From CAIMZW01 sp037130455 (lineage in GTDB: Bacteria; Actinomycetota; Actinomycetes; Nanopelagicales; Nanopelagicaceae): DNA of 64,000 nucleotides. Where the stretch lies: contig JBAXSZ010000003.1 of assembly GCA_037130455.1 (NCBI GenBank), positions 1 through 64,000 on the forward strand, in the 5' to 3' direction. Positions 34,343-44,106 of this stretch are shown piece after piece. The notes below the pieces were generated by a model. That model worked only from the letters and a program-made list of their open reading frames with translations. It did not search any database and was not told the origin of the DNA. A program made the position numbers and the translations under genes. The stretch's first letter is position 1. Each line of letters begins with the position of its first letter.

Positions 34343-35302
34343 ATGGACTCAAGCAATGCGCCTAAGCGAGAAGTTAAGGTCATCGCCATTCCTGATGGAC
34401 TAGATCAGGAGCGCCTCGACGCCGCATTGGCCAGAGTCTTAGGACTTTCCAGATCCACTGTCGTAACCCTGATTGATTCTGGCGAAGTCACCTCTGACGG
34501 GGCGACCAAAATGAAATCAGATAAGGTCCGAAGCGGAGAAATCCTAGAAATTCTTATGCCACAAGCCAAAGTGGCACCATCGCTGAAAGCCACTCCCATT
34601 ATTGGAATGGGAATTGTTTACAATGACGATCACATTATCGTGATCGATAAGCCGGCTGGTGTTGCGGCTCATCCAAGTCCAGGCTGGCAAGGCCCAACGG
34701 TCATCGGCGGAATTCTGGCAGCTGGCTTTAATGTGGCAACGAGCGGGGCAGCCGAACGTCAGGGAGTAGTTCACCGACTCGATGTCGGCACCACTGGGCT
34801 GATGGTGGTAGCTAAAGACGAAATTTCTTATAGCAATTTGAAGGATCAATTTCGGGATCGGACCGTCACCAAGGTTTATCACGCTTTGGTTCAAGGCCAT
34901 ATGGACCCTACCGAAGGCACGATCGACGCTCCCATTGATCGCCACCCTCGGGAAGATTATCGTTTTGCGGTTGTAGCCGAAGGTAAACCCAGCGTCACCC
35001 ATTACAAGGCCCTGGAGCTCTTTCCAGCGGTCTCACTTCTGGAAATTGAGTTGGAAACGGGGCGAACCCACCAGATTCGGGTTCACTTCTCGGCGCTGCA
35101 CCACCCCTTAGTGGGAGATATCACCTACGGAGCCGATCACACCATTGCCGAGCGGCTTCAGATTTCCCGCCCCTGGCTCCACGCTCGGAAATTGAGCTTT
35201 CAGCACCCAGTGACCGGGGAATTGTTGGAGTTCTTCTCCGATTACCCAGAAGATCTGACACGCTCGCTGGTCATTCTTTCGGGCAATCAAGACCGCTCAT
35301 AG
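34343..35302 (+). CDS. rluD: RluD-family 23S rRNA pseudouridine synthase
   Basis: About 319 residues. An N-terminal S4-like RNA-binding domain (QERLDAALARVLGLSRSTV) precedes the RluA/RluD catalytic domain with the catalytic Asp in HRLDVGTTGLM, followed by GRTHQIRVH. It probably isomerises uridines in 23S rRNA; the exact sites are not readable. The ATG at 34343 is supported by GTGGGAAG upstream; a TTG at 34319 is less likely. Confidence 0.9.
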   Translation: MDSSNAPKREVKVIAIPDGLDQERLDAALARVLGLSRSTVVTLIDSGEVTSDGATKMKSDKVRSGEILEILMPQAKVAPSLKATPIIGMGIVYNDDHIIVIDKPAGVAAHPSPGWQGPTVIGGILAAGFNVATSGAAERQGVVHRLDVGTTGLMVVAKDEISYSNLKDQFRDRTVTKVYHALVQGHMDPTEGTIDAPIDRHPREDYRFAVVAEGKPSVTHYKALELFPAVSLLEIELETGRTHQIRVHFSALHHPLVGDITYGADHTIAERLQISRPWLHARKLSFQHPVTGELLEFFSDYPEDLTRSLVILSGNQDRS

Positions 35303-35312
35303 TTCCCAGTAG

Positions 35313-35318
35313 TAATCT
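35313..35318 (+). promoter_or_regulatory. Candidate -10 element of dnaE1 (leaderless)
   Basis: TAATCT eight bases before the GTG at 35327, with no Shine-Dalgarno. Confidence 0.3.
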
Positions 35319-35326
35319 CACTAACC

Positions 35327-38300
35327 GTGTCCAACTCCGCCAATTTCGTTCACCTACACGTTCATACCGAGTATTCAATGCTCGATGGTGCCGCGCGCGT
35401 GGAAGAGTTGGTCAAGGAAGTTGCCCGCCAAGAGATGCCGGCGGTTGCAATAACTGATCACGGAAGTGTTTTCGGGGCTTTTGAATTTAATAAGCAGGCG
35501 ATCAAAGCGGGCGTCAAACCCATTATTGGAATTGAAGCCTATGTAGCGCCGGAATCTCGTTTTGATAAGCGACGCGTGAAGTGGGCCGCAGGCGGCGAGG
35601 ACGATGTATCGGGTGGCGGTGCATATACCCACATGACTTTGTTAGCAGAAAATAACGATGGTTTAGCCAATCTTTTTAGACTCTCATCGCTGGCGTCGCT
35701 GGAAGGTTATTACTACAAACCTCGAATGGATCGCGAGCTCCTGTCAAAATACGCCCGCGGAATAATTGCAACTACCGGATGTCCAGGCGGCGAAATCCAA
35801 ACCCGACTTCGCATGGGCGCATATAAAGAAGCCAAACAAGCGGCCAGCGAACTTCGGGATATTTTTGGAAAAGAGAATTTCTATCTGGAAATAATGGATC
35901 ACGGGATTGATATTGAGAAACGCGCGAAGGCAGATTTGTTGAAGCTTGGCAAAGAGTTGGGCCTGCCGCTCCTTGCCACTAATGACTTGCACTACACCCA
36001 ACATGCAGATTCGCGTTTTCATGAAGCACTGCTATGTGTTCAATCTGGTTCCACGATGGCAGATCCAAAACGGTTCAAGTTTGAAAACTCTGAGTTCTAT
36101 GTAAAAACTGCAGCCCAAATGCGCCAGCTTTTCGCCGACATGCCAGAAAGTTGTGACAACACCCTTCTTATCGCCGAACGATGCAACATCACGATGCGCG
36201 AAGGTGAAAACCTGATGCCACAATTCCCAGTTCCTTCTGGCGAAACTGAAGATTCTTGGCTTCGCAAAACTTCCCAGATCGGTCTTGAAGCCCGGCTCCA
36301 TGGAGAAGTGCCTGCCCATTATCAAGAACGTTTAGATTATGAACTCGATGTCATGATTCGGATGGGCTTTCCTGGATACTTCTTAGTCGTTGCCGACTTA
36401 TGTAGTCATGCTCGAGATGTCGGCATTCGCGTGGGACCTGGACGTGGTTCAGCGGCAGGTTCACTGGTGTCCTATTCATTGGGTATCACTGCCCTGGATC
36501 CAATCCATCACGGATTGCTCTTCGAACGCTTCCTCAACCCAGAGCGTATTTCTATGCCAGATATTGATCTGGATTTTGATGAGCGTCGCCGAAACGAAAT
36601 GATTCAATATGCGACAAATAAATATGGCGAAGATCGCGTTGCTCAAATCATTACCTACGGAACCATCAAAACTAAACAAGCACTCAAAGATTCTTCGCGA
36701 GTATTAGGTTACCCATTTGCGATGGGAGATAAATTAACAAAAGCTCTGCCACCGACCGTTATGGGCAAAGATATTCCTTTGGCCGGAGTCTTTGATGTTG
36801 AACATGACCGATATTCCGAAGCCGGCGAATTCCGGGCTCTCTATGAATCTGATACCGATGTAAAAACTATCGTCGACACGGCGTTGGGCCTTGAAGGTTT
36901 GAAACGCCAATGGGGCGTTCATGCCGCCGGTGTAATCCTGAGTCGGGAACCCTTACTGGATGTAATCCCGATTCATCGACGCGATGCGGATGGTGCGATC
37001 ATCACCCAGTTTGATATGGGTGCTTGCGAAGCTATTGGATTGCTGAAGATGGACTTTCTGGGCCTTCGCAATCTCTCGGTATTGGATGATTGTCTTTTAA
37101 ATATAAAAGCCAACAAAGGCATTGATCTGGATTTATCGGATCTGACTTTAGATGACCCAACTACATTTGCTCTTCTTGCCCAGGGCGATACCTTGGGAGT
37201 CTTTCAGCTAGATGGCGGTCCCATGAGAGCGCTATTGCGACAAATGGCACCAGATTCTTTCGAAGATATCTCGGCCGTGATCGCTCTGTATCGACCAGGT
37301 CCGATGGGCGTTAACGCGCACAATGATTACGCTGATCGAAAGAATAAGCGCCAAAAAGTTGAGCCAATCCACCCACAACTTGAAGAGCCATTGGCCGAAA
37401 TTTTGGGCGATACTTACGGATTAATTGTCTACCAAGAGCAGGTAATGGCTATTGCACAAAAGGTCGCGGGATTTTCGTTGGGGCGCGCAGATTTATTGCG
37501 TAAAGCCATGGGTAAAAAGAACAAAGACATTCTCGACAAGGAATATGTAAATTTTGAAGCGGGCATGCGTGACAATAATTTTTCCAAAGCGGCCATTGAT
37601 AAATTATGGGAAACTCTGATTCCCTTCTCGGATTACGCATTCAACAGAGCTCATAGCGCTGGCTACGGTGTCGTTTCTTATTGGACCGCTTATTTAAAAG
37701 CCAATTTTCCCACGGAATATATGGCAGCCCTTCTCACCAGCGTCAGAGACGACAAGGATAAGAGCGCTCTTTATTTAAATGAATGCCGTCGCATGGGAAT
37801 TAAAGTTTTACCACCGGATGTAAACGAGTCACATTCTGACTACACCCCACTTGGAACTGACATTCGCTTTGGATTAACTGCTATTCGCAATGTAGGAGAA
37901 AACGTAGTTGCATCCATCACCAGCCAGAGGGCCGCTAAAGGTCGATACACATCCTTCGGCGATTTCCTTGCAAAAGTAGATGCCCAAGTCTGCAACAAGA
38001 AGACCATTGAATCCCTCATCAAGGCGGGTGCATTTGATTCGCTTAATCATTCCCGCCGTGGGCTAATGATGGTTTATCTCGAAGCAATTGATTCCATTAG
38101 CGAGACGAAGCGAGCCGAAGCCATCGGCCAATTTGATCTCTTCGGATCCGAACCTGGAAAAAAGACCACAACAGTAAGTGGTGTAGAACTCGATATTCCC
38201 ACCGGCGAGTGGGAGAAGATGTTACTGCTGGGATACGAGCGGGAAATGTTGGGCTTGTATGTTTCCGATCATCCCTTATTTGGTGTGGAACATATTCTTC

Positions 38301-38842
38301 GGGCTGCTACGGATGTGCCCCTGAGCCACATTTCCGACGATGGAATTGGGCATGATCAATTGGTGACCATCGGCGGCTTAATCACCCAGGTCCAACGCAA
38401 ACTTTCTAAGCAAGGAACCTCTTGGGCAATCATTACCATTGAGGACCTTGAAGGCTCCGTGGAACTCATGTTCTATTCCAAGATCTACGAGCAGTATGCG
38501 ATGAATTTAGTTGAGGATCGAGTCGTCGTAGTTCGTTGCAAAGTTGATAAACGGGAGGAGCAGCCACGGCTTACTGTTCTGGAAATGTCAATTCCAGATA
38601 TTTCCGGTGCGCCCACAGGTCCACTGGTCATCACCATGGATACAGTCCGGTGCACTCCACCAGTCGTTGATCGGATGAAGGAAATTCTTCGCTCTCATCC
38701 TGGTTCTCGCGAAGTCCACCTCAAGTTAGATGATGGACCAAAGAGCATGGTTTTGAAGCTAGATGATGAATTAAAGGTGACGGCCTCGCCAAGTCTGAGC
38801 GCCGACCTTAAAGCATTGCTGGGCTCGGAGTGTCTGGTCTGA
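35327..38842 (+). CDS. dnaE1: Replicative DNA polymerase III alpha subunit DnaE1
   Basis: A 1171-residue C-family polymerase, the usual DnaE length. The PHP domain opens with FVHLHVHTEYSMLDGAARV. The catalytic aspartates are in MPDIDLDFDERRR and GLLKMDFLGLRNL. Helix-hairpin-helix and OB-fold regions follow (LVTIGGLITQVQRK). It is the housekeeping polymerase, in contrast to dnaE2. The start is a GTG without Shine-Dalgarno. The rluD-dnaE1 order is conserved in actinobacteria. Confidence 0.96.
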   Translation: MSNSANFVHLHVHTEYSMLDGAARVEELVKEVARQEMPAVAITDHGSVFGAFEFNKQAIKAGVKPIIGIEAYVAPESRFDKRRVKWAAGGEDDVSGGGAYTHMTLLAENNDGLANLFRLSSLASLEGYYYKPRMDRELLSKYARGIIATTGCPGGEIQTRLRMGAYKEAKQAASELRDIFGKENFYLEIMDHGIDIEKRAKADLLKLGKELGLPLLATNDLHYTQHADSRFHEALLCVQSGSTMADPKRFKFENSEFYVKTAAQMRQLFADMPESCDNTLLIAERCNITMREGENLMPQFPVPSGETEDSWLRKTSQIGLEARLHGEVPAHYQERLDYELDVMIRMGFPGYFLVVADLCSHARDVGIRVGPGRGSAAGSLVSYSLGITALDPIHHGLLFERFLNPERISMPDIDLDFDERRRNEMIQYATNKYGEDRVAQIITYGTIKTKQALKDSSRVLGYPFAMGDKLTKALPPTVMGKDIPLAGVFDVEHDRYSEAGEFRALYESDTDVKTIVDTALGLEGLKRQWGVHAAGVILSREPLLDVIPIHRRDADGAIITQFDMGACEAIGLLKMDFLGLRNLSVLDDCLLNIKANKGIDLDLSDLTLDDPTTFALLAQGDTLGVFQLDGGPMRALLRQMAPDSFEDISAVIALYRPGPMGVNAHNDYADRKNKRQKVEPIHPQLEEPLAEILGDTYGLIVYQEQVMAIAQKVAGFSLGRADLLRKAMGKKNKDILDKEYVNFEAGMRDNNFSKAAIDKLWETLIPFSDYAFNRAHSAGYGVVSYWTAYLKANFPTEYMAALLTSVRDDKDKSALYLNECRRMGIKVLPPDVNESHSDYTPLGTDIRFGLTAIRNVGENVVASITSQRAAKGRYTSFGDFLAKVDAQVCNKKTIESLIKAGAFDSLNHSRRGLMMVYLEAIDSISETKRAEAIGQFDLFGSEPGKKTTTVSGVELDIPTGEWEKMLLLGYEREMLGLYVSDHPLFGVEHILRAATDVPLSHISDDGIGHDQLVTIGGLITQVQRKLSKQGTSWAIITIEDLEGSVELMFYSKIYEQYAMNLVEDRVVVVRCKVDKREEQPRLTVLEMSIPDISGAPTGPLVITMDTVRCTPPVVDRMKEILRSHPGSREVHLKLDDGPKSMVLKLDDELKVTASPSLSADLKALLGSECLV

Positions 38843-38886
38843 TCTGCCTTTATTCAATAGCGCCACGAGCCACCACCTCGAGCCTC

Positions 38887-38892
38887 TAGAAT
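38887..38892 (+). promoter_or_regulatory. Candidate -10 element of the his operon (leaderless)
   Basis: TAGAAT ends six bases before the hisD ATG at 38899. No Shine-Dalgarno and no obvious -35. Confidence 0.5.
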
Positions 38893-38898
38893 TGGACA

Positions 38899-40227
38899 AT
38901 GCGCACCGTCCCGATCCGCCGAGTAGATCTTCGGGGTCAATCACTCTCCAAGCTGGGCTACGCTCGCTTGTTGCCACGAGCTGAACTAGATATTGATGCG
39001 GCGCTCAACGCGATTGCTCCAATTTTGGCCCGGATCGAAACGGGAAGCGAAACTGATTTATTAGATCTCTGTGAAGAATTTGATGGAATCCGACCGGCTC
39101 AGATTCGAGTACCGGAAGCTGCAATCACAACAGCCCTGGCCGACTTAGCCCCAGAAATACGAAGCGCTCTTGAAGAGTCCATTCGAAGAATTACCAAAGC
39201 CCATCTGGATCAAGTTCGGAGTGAGGTTTTTACTGAGGTGGTTCCAGGTGGGACGGTTGTACAGCGGTGGATTCCCGTTGATCGAGTTGGTCTTTATGTT
39301 CCTGGCGGCAAAGCGGTCTACCCCAGTTCAGTAATTATGAATGTAGTTCCTGCTCAAATTGCACAAGTCCCCAGCATTGCAGTTGCATCTCCACCGCAAG
39401 TGAACAATGGTGGTTTGCCCAATCAAACCATTTTGGCTACATGCGCCCTCTTGGGAATTACTGAGGTGTATGCAATTGGTGGGGCACAAGCCGTCGCGAT
39501 GTTTGCATATGGAGTTGAAGGAGTATGTGCACCGGCCGACATGGTCACGGGTCCGGGAAATATTTATGTCGCAGCTGCCAAGCGAGCACTTCGCGGAAAA
39601 ATTGGAATTGATTCGGAGGCCGGCCCAACCGAAGTGGCAATTTTGGCTGACGAGCACGCCGTCGCTGGTGAAGTTGCTGCGGATCTGATTAGCCAAGCAG
39701 AGCACGACACCATCGCTGCCGCAGTCTTAGTAACTACCTCATTGGATTTGGCGCGCAACGTCGAAAGAGAATTGAATCGACAGACCGCAGCTACCAAGCA
39801 CTCGGATCGAATCTTTACTGCACTCTCCGGGAAGCAATCTGCGATCGTGATCGTTGACTCGATAGCCCAAGGGATTGACGTTGTAAATGCTTATGCCGCC
39901 GAGCACCTCGAACTTTTAGTAAGCAATCCTGAAGAAGTAGCCAAGCAGATTCGAAATGCTGGAGCGGTCTTTTTGGGAAGGTTCTCGCCGGTTTCATTAG
40001 GTGATTATTCAGCTGGTTCCAATCACGTCCTTCCAACTGGTGGTTGTGCCTGCCACTCCAGCGGGCTCTCAGTTCAAAGTTTCCTCAAAGGTGTTTCTTT
40101 CATCAATTATTCGGAACAGGCATTTAATGAGATCGCGGCAAACGTCATAATTTTGGCAAACGCTGAAGATCTTCCTGCGCATGGTCAAGCCATTAGTGCC
40201 CGGTTCGAGGATGGGTCTACTCGATGA
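38899..40227 (+). CDS. hisD: Histidinol dehydrogenase
   Basis: A 442-residue enzyme with the family motifs VDRVGLYVPGGKAVYPSSV, GPGNIYVAAAKR, IDSEAGPTEVAILAD and SQAEHD, the last holding zinc ligands and catalytic residues. It performs the last two oxidations from L-histidinol to L-histidine with NAD+. It is the first gene of a seven-gene his operon; hisC starts inside its end with a 4-bp overlap. hisG and hisE are not in the window. Confidence 0.97.
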   Translation: MRTVPIRRVDLRGQSLSKLGYARLLPRAELDIDAALNAIAPILARIETGSETDLLDLCEEFDGIRPAQIRVPEAAITTALADLAPEIRSALEESIRRITKAHLDQVRSEVFTEVVPGGTVVQRWIPVDRVGLYVPGGKAVYPSSVIMNVVPAQIAQVPSIAVASPPQVNNGGLPNQTILATCALLGITEVYAIGGAQAVAMFAYGVEGVCAPADMVTGPGNIYVAAAKRALRGKIGIDSEAGPTEVAILADEHAVAGEVAADLISQAEHDTIAAAVLVTTSLDLARNVERELNRQTAATKHSDRIFTALSGKQSAIVIVDSIAQGIDVVNAYAAEHLELLVSNPEEVAKQIRNAGAVFLGRFSPVSLGDYSAGSNHVLPTGGCACHSSGLSVQSFLKGVSFINYSEQAFNEIAANVIILANAEDLPAHGQAISARFEDGSTR

Positions 40228-41333
40228 CCAGCCCGCAATCGCTCTGGCCGAAGTGGTTACCAATACGAGAAGATCTCAAAAGCCTGTCACCATATGGCGC
40301 GCCTCAAATTTCCGGCGTATTGCATCTCAATACCAATGAGAACCCATTCCCTTTGCCTCATCCAGTAGTTGAAGCGATCTCCGAACGAATAAATGAAAGA
40401 ATTGCCAATCTCAATCGATATCCAGATCGAGATGCACTTCTTCTTCGTGAGAAATTGGCCTCCTATATAAATTCGCTCTCCCACACCAAGTTCGCCAAGG
40501 AAAATATTTGGGCAGCCAATGGGAGTAACGAAGTTTTGCAAACTCTTCTCCTTGCATGTGGAGGTCCAACGAGTTTGGCATTGGGCTTCACGCCTTCGTA
40601 TTCGGTTCATCCGCTCATCGCGCAAATCACGGCAACTCCATGGATCGCAGGATTTCGAGAGCCAAGTTTTTCGCTAGATATTGATGCTGCCGTAGCAAAG
40701 ATTGTGGAGACAAACCCTCGTTTAGTTTTCATCACCACCCCTAATAACCCCACGGGAAACGTCTTGCTTCTGGCTGACATCTTGATAATTGCAGAAGCAG
40801 CAACGTCGATCGATGCACTACTTGTCGTTGATGAGGCTTATCAAGAATTTTCCAATGAAGATTCAGCAGTCACTTTGATTAGTCAATTTCCCAATTTGGT
40901 AGTTACGCGGACTATGTCCAAGGCCTTCGCCTTTGCTGGGGCTCGCGTTGGGTACCTAGTCGCAAGTCCAGAAGTTATCGATGCCATGTTTATCACCAGA
41001 CTTCCTTATCACCTCAGTTCATTGACTCAGGCAGCGGCCGAGGCCGCACTGGATAATAAGGAATTGCTTCAAGCCGAAGTTCAATTTTTGATTTCCGAAC
41101 GCCAGCGAATGACCTCGGTCATGACTAAGGCGGGTTTTTTAGTTGTGGACAGTCAAGCAAATTTCCTTCTCTTCTCTGGATTTCCGCAGCCATCGGCAGA
41201 TACTTGGAAATATTTCTTGGATCGGGGAATTCTGATTCGAGATGTTGGTCTTGCTGGATTCTTGCGGGTGACCATCGGCACTGTCGCCGAAAACGAAAGC
41301 TTTTTAACAGAGCTTCTTAAACTTCGACCATAA
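40224..41333 (+). CDS. hisC: Histidinol-phosphate aminotransferase
   Basis: A 369-residue fold-type I aminotransferase. Visible features are LNTNENPFPLP, NPNNPTGN-like TPNNPTGNV, the DEAY aspartate (VVDEAYQEF) and the PLP lysine in RTMSKAFAFAGARVGY. It converts imidazole-acetol phosphate to histidinol phosphate. It overlaps hisD by 4 bp; 59 bp separate it from hisB, the only real gap in the operon. Confidence 0.95.
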   Translation: MTSPQSLWPKWLPIREDLKSLSPYGAPQISGVLHLNTNENPFPLPHPVVEAISERINERIANLNRYPDRDALLLREKLASYINSLSHTKFAKENIWAANGSNEVLQTLLLACGGPTSLALGFTPSYSVHPLIAQITATPWIAGFREPSFSLDIDAAVAKIVETNPRLVFITTPNNPTGNVLLLADILIIAEAATSIDALLVVDEAYQEFSNEDSAVTLISQFPNLVVTRTMSKAFAFAGARVGYLVASPEVIDAMFITRLPYHLSSLTQAAAEAALDNKELLQAEVQFLISERQRMTSVMTKAGFLVVDSQANFLLFSGFPQPSADTWKYFLDRGILIRDVGLAGFLRVTIGTVAENESFLTELLKLRP

Positions 41334-41392
41334 TAAGTCAATGAATTCTGAGAATTCTGGATCTATTCAACGTAGCAAGTGAGGGGAATACT

Positions 41393-41992
41393 ATGAGCGC
41401 AACGGTGGCACGCACGGCGTTGGTCAGTCGCCAGACCAAGGAATCTTCGGTACATGTTGAACTCAATTTGGATGGAACGGGTCAGATTTCGGTAGAGACC
41501 GGAGTCCCCTTTTTCGATCACATGCTCTCGCAATTAGGCAAGCACAGTGGTTTTGATCTCAAAGTAATTACCCAAGGCGATGTGGATGTCGACTCTCATC
41601 ACACCGTGGAAGATACATCACTAGCTTTTGGCCAAGCACTTCGTGAAGCGCTTGGCGATAAAGCTGGGATTCGTCGCTTTGGCGATGCCGTAGTTCCTCT
41701 AGATGAAGTCTTGGTCCAAGCCGCAGTGGACCTCTCTGGTCGTCCATATCTGGTTCATCGCCAACCTGAAATCGTGGAATTGATCGGAACTTTTGACACC
41801 ACGCTTGGCCGCCACATCTGGGAGTCCATTGTTGCTGAAGCACGAATCGCATTGCACATCCGCGTCTTGGAAGGTCGGAACGCTCATCACGTTTTCGAAG
41901 CCCAATTTAAAGCGGTCGCGCGCGCACTTCACATGGCAGTTGCGCTGGATAATCGCGTAGCCGGAATTCCTTCGACTAAGGGTGTTCTTTGA
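41393..41992 (+). CDS. hisB: Imidazoleglycerol-phosphate dehydratase
   Basis: A 199-residue monofunctional IGPD, lacking the phosphatase domain of the enterobacterial fusion. The two metal-binding histidine clusters are visible: DSHHTVEDTS and GRNAHHVFEA. The opening RTALVSRQTKESSVHVELNLDG is typical of actinobacteria. It dehydrates imidazole glycerol phosphate. GTGAGGGG lies before the ATG. Confidence 0.96.
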   Translation: MSATVARTALVSRQTKESSVHVELNLDGTGQISVETGVPFFDHMLSQLGKHSGFDLKVITQGDVDVDSHHTVEDTSLAFGQALREALGDKAGIRRFGDAVVPLDEVLVQAAVDLSGRPYLVHRQPEIVELIGTFDTTLGRHIWESIVAEARIALHIRVLEGRNAHHVFEAQFKAVARALHMAVALDNRVAGIPSTKGVL

Positions 41993-42584
41993 TAGCAATT
42001 TTGGATTATGGATCGGGAAATCTCCGATCTGCTGAGCGAGCTTTCGCGCTTACTGGCCACGAAGTCATTGTCACCTCGGATCCACAAATCTGTGCCGACG
42101 CCCAAGGACTTATCGTTCCTGGCGTTGGTGCATTTGAAGCCTGCATGGAGCAGTTGATAGAAGTAGGTGGTGATCTCATCATTTCGCAGCGGGTCGCGCG
42201 CCAACAACCGATTTTTGGAATCTGTGTAGGTATGCAGATCCTCTTCACTTTAGGCGAAGAGAAAAATGGAAGTTTGGGTTTAGGTATTTGGCCCGGTTCA
42301 GTGAGTGAAATTTCAGCACCCATTCTTCCGCATATCGGCTGGAATTCGGTACAAGTAGCCGAAGGATCACGGCTCTTTGAAGGAATTGAATCGCAAACTT
42401 TTTACTTCGTTCATTCATTTGCTGCGAAGGTTCCGGTTCCGCATGCACTTAATAGCACCTGCGAATATGGCGAAATTTTTGTTGCGGCGGTTGAAGATGG
42501 GTCTGTCGTCGCCACCCAGTCCATCCAGAGAAGAGTGGATCGGCAGGAGTGGCGTTAATTAAGAATTGGGCGAGATCATTATGA
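41989..42584 (+). pseudogene. hisH: hisH, glutamine amidotransferase of imidazole glycerol phosphate synthase, with a frameshift near its 3' end
   Basis: Starts at a TTG overlapping the hisB stop. The catalytic cysteine is intact (GICVGMQ, C79), as are the oxyanion and glutaminase regions. As read, the frame runs only to 42558 and ends in an unrelated tail (QSIQRRVDRQEWR). Adding one T at about 42520 restores QFHPEKSGSAGVALIKNW, which carries the catalytic His and Glu, and gives a stop at 42582-42584 in a perfect ATGA overlap with hisA. Hence a one-base deletion, either a real mutation or a sequence error. HisH supplies ammonia to HisF. Confidence 0.9.
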
Positions 42585-43324
42585 TGAAAAAACTAGAACT
42601 TTTGCCCGCCATAGATGTTAAAGATGGTCGCGCTGTGCGCCTGGTGCAAGGAGATCTCCAGCACGAGAGTATCTACGGTGCCCCGCTAGATGTTGCTAGA
42701 GAGTTTGTCGAAGCTGGCGCCGAATGGATACATCTTGTGGATTTAGATGCTGCCTTTGGTCTGGGAAGCAACGCCGAATTACTGGCAGAGGTAATCGCCT
42801 CAGTGGATATCCAAGTAGAACTTTCGGGTGGTATTAGGGACGATGAATCGTTACGTCGCGCACTAGCAACTGGATGCCGACGAGTGAATTTGGGAACTGC
42901 TGCGCTAGAGGATCCCGAGTGGACCGCCCGAGTGATTGGTGAATTCGGAGATCGCATTGCAGTGGGGTTAGATGTTCGAGGCCATACTTTGGCGGCGCGA
43001 GGTTGGACTAAAGAAGGTGGAGACCTTTTTGAAACTTTGGCTCGATTAGATCGCGATGGCTGCGCTCGATATATCGTGACCGATGTTGCGCGTGATGGAA
43101 CTCTGACTGGACCTAACGTTGAACTCTTGCGCTCAGTTTGTGCAGCAACCGATCGTCCCGTGGTGGCCAGTGGCGGAGTTGCTCAACTTCAAGACTTGGC
43201 TGATTTACGTGCCCTGACTTCCATCGGCGTAGAAGGTGCCATCGTTGGCAAAGCTCTTTATTCTGGAGCCTTTACATTGGAAGATGCGATTCGAATAACT
43301 TCTACCGAAGATTTCCTCGTATGA
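42581..43324 (+). CDS. priA: Phosphoribosyl isomerase A (PriA-type HisA)
   Basis: A 247-residue (beta/alpha)8 isomerase opening with LLPAIDVKDGRAVRLVQG. It has the PriA-like segments ELSGGIRDDESL and ARGWTKEGGDLFE and the catalytic Asp of VTDVARDGTL. In actinobacteria lacking trpF the PriA form isomerises both ProFAR (histidine) and PRA (tryptophan). No trpF is seen beside the trp genes here. I chose the ATG at 42581 for its overlap with the repaired hisH; an upstream start at 42566 is an artefact of the shifted frame. Confidence 0.88.
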   Translation: MMKKLELLPAIDVKDGRAVRLVQGDLQHESIYGAPLDVAREFVEAGAEWIHLVDLDAAFGLGSNAELLAEVIASVDIQVELSGGIRDDESLRRALATGCRRVNLGTAALEDPEWTARVIGEFGDRIAVGLDVRGHTLAARGWTKEGGDLFETLARLDRDGCARYIVTDVARDGTLTGPNVELLRSVCAATDRPVVASGGVAQLQDLADLRALTSIGVEGAIVGKALYSGAFTLEDAIRITSTEDFLV

Positions 43325-44082
43325 CCTTGGTGAAACGGATAATTCCTTGTTTGGATGTCTCCGGTGGAAGAGTTGTCAAAGGCGTTAATTTCGTCAACCT
43401 TGTTGATGCCGGGGATCCAGTGGAGTTGGCCAAGCGTTATGACCAAGAGGGAGCCGACGAGCTCACCTTCCTGGATATCTCCGCTAGCGTTGAAGATCGA
43501 AAGACGACAATAGACATTGTCCGAAGAACTGCAGAACAAGTATTTATCCCCTTGACGGTCGGCGGGGGGATTCGTTCGGCCGATGATGTGAATACTCTGC
43601 TTCGAAATGGCGCGGATAAAGTTTCCATAAATACCGCTGCAATCATGAGACCAGAATTAATAAATGAAATTTCCGATCGATTTGGCAATCAGGTCTTGGT
43701 CCTATCGGTAGATGCTCGTCGAGGTCGGACCAGCTCTGGATTTGAAGTAACGACCCATGGCGGTCGACAGGGAACAGATATCGATGCTCTTGCTTGGGTT
43801 GAAGAGGCAATCAGCAGAGGCGTCGGCGAAATTTTGCTCAACTCCATGGACGCAGATGGAACCCGAGCTGGCTATGACTTAGAAATGATTGCTGCGGTTC
43901 GCAAGATTTCTCGTGCGCCAATAATTGCCAGTGGCGGCGCGGGTTCTATTTCCGATTTTGCCCAGGCTTTGGGCGCAGGAGCTGATGCGCTCCTTGCGGC
44001 TAGCGTTTTTCACTTCGGAATCCATCGAATTTCGGATGTGAAGGATTATTTGGGGCAGCAAGGTTATCCCGTTCGCCGATAG
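43321..44082 (+). CDS. hisF: Imidazole glycerol phosphate synthase, cyclase subunit HisF
   Basis: A 253-residue TIM barrel starting VKRIIPCLDVSGGRVVKGVNF. The first catalytic Asp is in CLDV and the second in LLNSMDADGT. It condenses PRFAR with ammonia from HisH to give IGP and AICAR. It overlaps hisA by 4 bp. If hisH is truly broken, HisF could work only with free ammonia. Confidence 0.97.
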   Translation: MTLVKRIIPCLDVSGGRVVKGVNFVNLVDAGDPVELAKRYDQEGADELTFLDISASVEDRKTTIDIVRRTAEQVFIPLTVGGGIRSADDVNTLLRNGADKVSINTAAIMRPELINEISDRFGNQVLVLSVDARRGRTSSGFEVTTHGGRQGTDIDALAWVEEAISRGVGEILLNSMDADGTRAGYDLEMIAAVRKISRAPIIASGGAGSISDFAQALGAGADALLAASVFHFGIHRISDVKDYLGQQGYPVRR

Positions 44083-44106
44083 TCCTCGATACGGCAGAAT
44101 ACGAGC

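Noticed and set aside
41343..41357. GAATTC-TGA-GAATTC repeat in the hisC-hisB gap
   Set aside because: The hairpin has only a 6-bp AT-rich stem and a 3-nt loop with no T-run. A short palindrome repeated twice is not enough to call a terminator or operator.
42566..42580. Upstream start of hisA at 42566
   Set aside because: This start only appears free because of the hisH frameshift. Family alignment and the ATGA overlap favour 42581.
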